From Victivallaceae bacterium (lineage in GTDB: Bacteria > Verrucomicrobiota > Lentisphaeria > Victivallales > Victivallaceae): a stretch of 7,467 bases of DNA. A program made the translations under genes and the position numbers. This document shows positions 5,896 through 7,467 of this stretch, in pieces. The stretch covers positions 1 to 7,467 of the forward strand of contig JAQUOK010000138.1 in NCBI GenBank assembly GCA_028717165.1. The letters are read 5' to 3'. Numbering within the stretch: the first letter of the stretch is position 1; the number at the start of each line of letters is the position of its first letter. The notes beneath the pieces were generated by a model. It was not told the origin of the DNA, did not search any database, and saw nothing but the letters and a program-made list of their open reading frames with translations.

Positions 5896-7284
5896 ATGGA
5901 AAAAACAGAAGTAAAAGGGCATGAGGCCCATATGCAGAAAGCCAAAAATCTCGGCATTCAGGATGAAGTCAACCGGCCGATAAAAATAGTTTTTCTCGGT
6001 TCGGGAAGCGCGTTTTTCAAAAACCTCTTCTGTGACGTGATGAGTATTCCAGGCGCAGCTGAAGGCGAAATGGCCCTGGTCGATATCGACCCCAAACGCC
6101 TGGAACTTTCCCGTCGGCTCGGCGAAAAGATCCTGGAAAAGAAACAACTGAAAGGCTGGAAAGTCACTGCTACGACAAAACGTCTTGAAGTTTTACAGGG
6201 CGCGGATTACATTATTAACTGTATTGAAGTAAGCGGGACTGAATGCGTCCGTTTCGATAATGATATTCCGCTGGAATACGGCGTGGATCAATGCATCGGC
6301 GACACTATAGGCCCCGGAGGTTTATTCAAAGCATTGCGTACGGTTCCGGTATTTCTCGAAGTGCTTAAAGACATTGAAAGACTTTGCCCGAATGCCTGGA
6401 TCCTGAATTATACCAACCCGATGAGCATCATGTGTCTGTCGGCGAACCGCGCATCTTCAGCCAAAGTCATAGGGCTTTGTCACAGTGTCCAGGGCACTTC
6501 TCACCAGCTGGCGAAATATGCCGGCATCCCTTATGAGGAAATGAAATGGCGCTGCGCCGGCATCAATCATCTGGCATGGTTTACCGAACTCACTCACAAC
6601 GGCAAAGACCTGTACCCGGTACTGAAACGGAAAATCGGGAAAGATCCGGAACTTCTCGCCCAAGACCCGGTCCGCTTCGACCTGATGAAATATTTCGATT
6701 ATTTCGTTACCGAATCAAGCGGCCACTTCAGCGAATACCTGCCCTATTACCGGAAACGCAAGGAACTGATCGCAAAACACTGCGGTGAAAAATATCTCGG
6801 ACAGAGCAGTTTCTATGCGGACGAATGGCCGGGGTGGCGTATTGATAACGATGAACGCCGGAAGAAGTTTATCAGCGGAGAAGAGGAAATTGATCTTGCC
6901 CGTACCTGGGAATACGCGAGTTTCATCATTCAGGCCATGGAAACCAACAGTCCGTTCAAAATCTACGGGACAGTTAAAAATACCGGCCTGATCACCAACC
7001 TGCCGCAGAACAACGTCGTGGAAGTCGCCTGTACGGTCGATTCCGAAGGCATAGTTCCGAATTATTTCGGTGAACTGCCGGCGCATCTGGCCGCCCTGTG
7101 TGCCGCCAACCAGTACATGTTCGACGTTGCGGCCGACGCCTGCATTCACAGATCCAAAGACCTGGCGATGAAAGCACTGATGCTCGACCCGCTGACCGCG
7201 GCGGTCTGCAGCCCGGCGGAAATCAAGGAAATGACTATGCGGCTCTTTGACGCCGAAAAGAAGTTCCTGCCCGGCTTCAAATAA
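5896..7284 (+). CDS. Second family GH4 glycosidase, alpha-galactosidase-like paralogue
   Basis: A 462-residue GH4 enzyme, paralogous to the gene before it. A polar extension of about 29 residues precedes the dinucleotide-binding site IVFLGSGSAFF (31-41) with acidic LVDID (61-65). Then come CIGDTIGPGG (133-142), LNYTNPM (170-176), GLCHSVQG (193-200), AGINHLAW (221-228) and TESSGHFSEY (272-281). Cys195 and His225 are the expected Mn2+ ligands, and CHSV again points to the alpha-galactosidase subgroup. It departs from MelA at 300-340, where a Trp- and charge-rich segment (ADEWPGWRIDNDERRKKF) replaces the PLDEYP region, and it has DPLTAA instead of DPHTAA near 431. A different alpha-linked sugar, such as another galactoside or a uronide, is possible. 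It is co-transcribed with the first gene, and a terminator follows 26 bases after the stop. The start at 5896 was chosen for its Shine-Dalgarno; 5932 is an alternative. Confidence 0.88.
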   Translation: MEKTEVKGHEAHMQKAKNLGIQDEVNRPIKIVFLGSGSAFFKNLFCDVMSIPGAAEGEMALVDIDPKRLELSRRLGEKILEKKQLKGWKVTATTKRLEVLQGADYIINCIEVSGTECVRFDNDIPLEYGVDQCIGDTIGPGGLFKALRTVPVFLEVLKDIERLCPNAWILNYTNPMSIMCLSANRASSAKVIGLCHSVQGTSHQLAKYAGIPYEEMKWRCAGINHLAWFTELTHNGKDLYPVLKRKIGKDPELLAQDPVRFDLMKYFDYFVTESSGHFSEYLPYYRKRKELIAKHCGEKYLGQSSFYADEWPGWRIDNDERRKKFISGEEEIDLARTWEYASFIIQAMETNSPFKIYGTVKNTGLITNLPQNNVVEVACTVDSEGIVPNYFGELPAHLAALCAANQYMFDVAADACIHRSKDLAMKALMLDPLTAAVCSPAEIKEMTMRLFDAEKKFLPGFK

Positions 7285-7310
7285 AAAACGGATAGCAAAA
7301 AATCTATTTT

Positions 7311-7338
7311 TCCGGCGGTTTACCGCCGGATTTTTTTT
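7311..7338 (+). terminator. Rho-independent terminator of the GH4 operon
   Basis: TCCGGCGG (7311-7318), loop TTTA, CCGCCGGA (7323-7330), then eight T. A textbook terminator 26 bases past the stop. An outer pair of 8-base arms, ACGGATAG (7288-7295) and CTATCCGT (7347-7354), encloses it. Confidence 0.93.
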
Positions 7339-7378
7339 ATCCCAGTCTATCCGTCCTTGACGCGCCGGACATAATAAA

Positions 7379-7421
7379 AAAAAGGCTTTACGGAGATGAT
7401 GCGTCTCAATAAAGCCTTTTT
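7379..7421 (-). terminator. Terminator of the converging rRNA operon, possibly bidirectional
   Basis: AAAAAGGCTTTA (7379-7390) pairs perfectly over 12 bases with TAAAGCCTTTTT (7410-7421), with an inner GAGA/TCTC stem (7393-7396 with 7404-7407). On the minus strand the GC part runs into eight T, so it stops transcription arriving from the 5S gene. On the plus strand it has T5 and may back up the GH4 terminator. Confidence 0.85.
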
Positions 7422-7429
7422 AAAATAAA

Positions 7430-7467
7430 ATCCCGGCACCGTGCTACTCTCCCACAGTCAAATATGC
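7430..7467 (-). rRNA. rrf: 5S ribosomal RNA, 3' end (partial)
   Basis: Read on the minus strand, the last bases of the window give GTGGGAGAGTAG followed by CACGGTGCCGGGA. This matches the 3' end of bacterial 5S rRNA: E. coli has GCGAGAGTAGGGAACTGCCAGGCAT at the same place, with an identical GAGAGTAG and the same number of bases to the end. The G-rich 3' tail would pair with the 5' end, outside the window. A terminator hairpin follows directly, as expected at the end of an rRNA operon. The exact 3' end may be off by a base or two. Only about 38 of some 115 bases are visible, which limits certainty. Confidence 0.78.

Noticed and set aside
5316..5957. 213-codon open frame on the minus strand
   Set aside because: Antisense to the end of the first GH4 gene and the start of the second, with no ribosome binding site or recognisable domain.
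6715..7149. 144-codon open frame on the minus strand
   Set aside because: Antisense to conserved GH4 C-terminal sequence; no recognisable domain.

Overview
The window holds seven protein-coding genes and the 3' end of a 5S rRNA gene. Coding is dense, with no gene-free stretch longer than about 170 bases. Base composition is moderate, near half GC, with AT-rich intergenic gaps. A peroxiredoxin with a signal peptide and a membrane-anchored AsmA-like protein suggest a Gram-negative-type envelope. Gene content and protein style (Bacteroidetes/PVC-type U32 protein, GH4 glycosidases under an AraC regulator) would suit a carbohydrate-degrading anaerobe such as a member of the Lentisphaerota/Kiritimatiellota/Bacteroidota. 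That placement is a guess; the sequence does not settle the phylum.

Left part (1-4390): five genes all lie on the minus strand, in several transcription units. Reading in the direction of transcription, an AraC-family regulator (3557-4390) comes first. It is followed by a secreted peroxiredoxin with its own promoter and terminator (2681-3442), then a HAD-family phosphatase-like protein with its own terminator (1637-2515). Last is a two-gene unit: a small AsmA-like membrane protein (686-1483) and, 6 bases later, a U32-family protein (1-679) that runs off the left edge. The gaps hold two clear hairpin terminators (1566-1612, 2635-2667), a good sigma70-type promoter for the peroxiredoxin, a triple 7-bp tandem repeat (3528-3548), and an inverted repeat upstream of the HAD gene.

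Right part (4391-7467): a 133-bp divergent promoter region separates the AraC regulator from a plus-strand operon of two family GH4 (NAD+/Mn2+-dependent) glycosidases, at 4524-5873 and 5896-7284. Both carry the CHSV signature of GH4 alpha-galactosidases. The operon ends in a strong terminator (7311-7338). It converges on an rRNA operon whose 5S 3' end (7430-7467, minus strand) and terminator hairpin (7379-7421) are visible.

Functional reading: the AraC protein most likely senses a sugar or sugar-derived ligand and controls the divergent GH4 operon, which would split alpha-galactosides inside the cell. No transporter lies in the window. The peroxiredoxin, HAD and AsmA/U32 units look like independent housekeeping or stress genes. 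I found no CRISPR array, insertion sequence, phage gene or tRNA.
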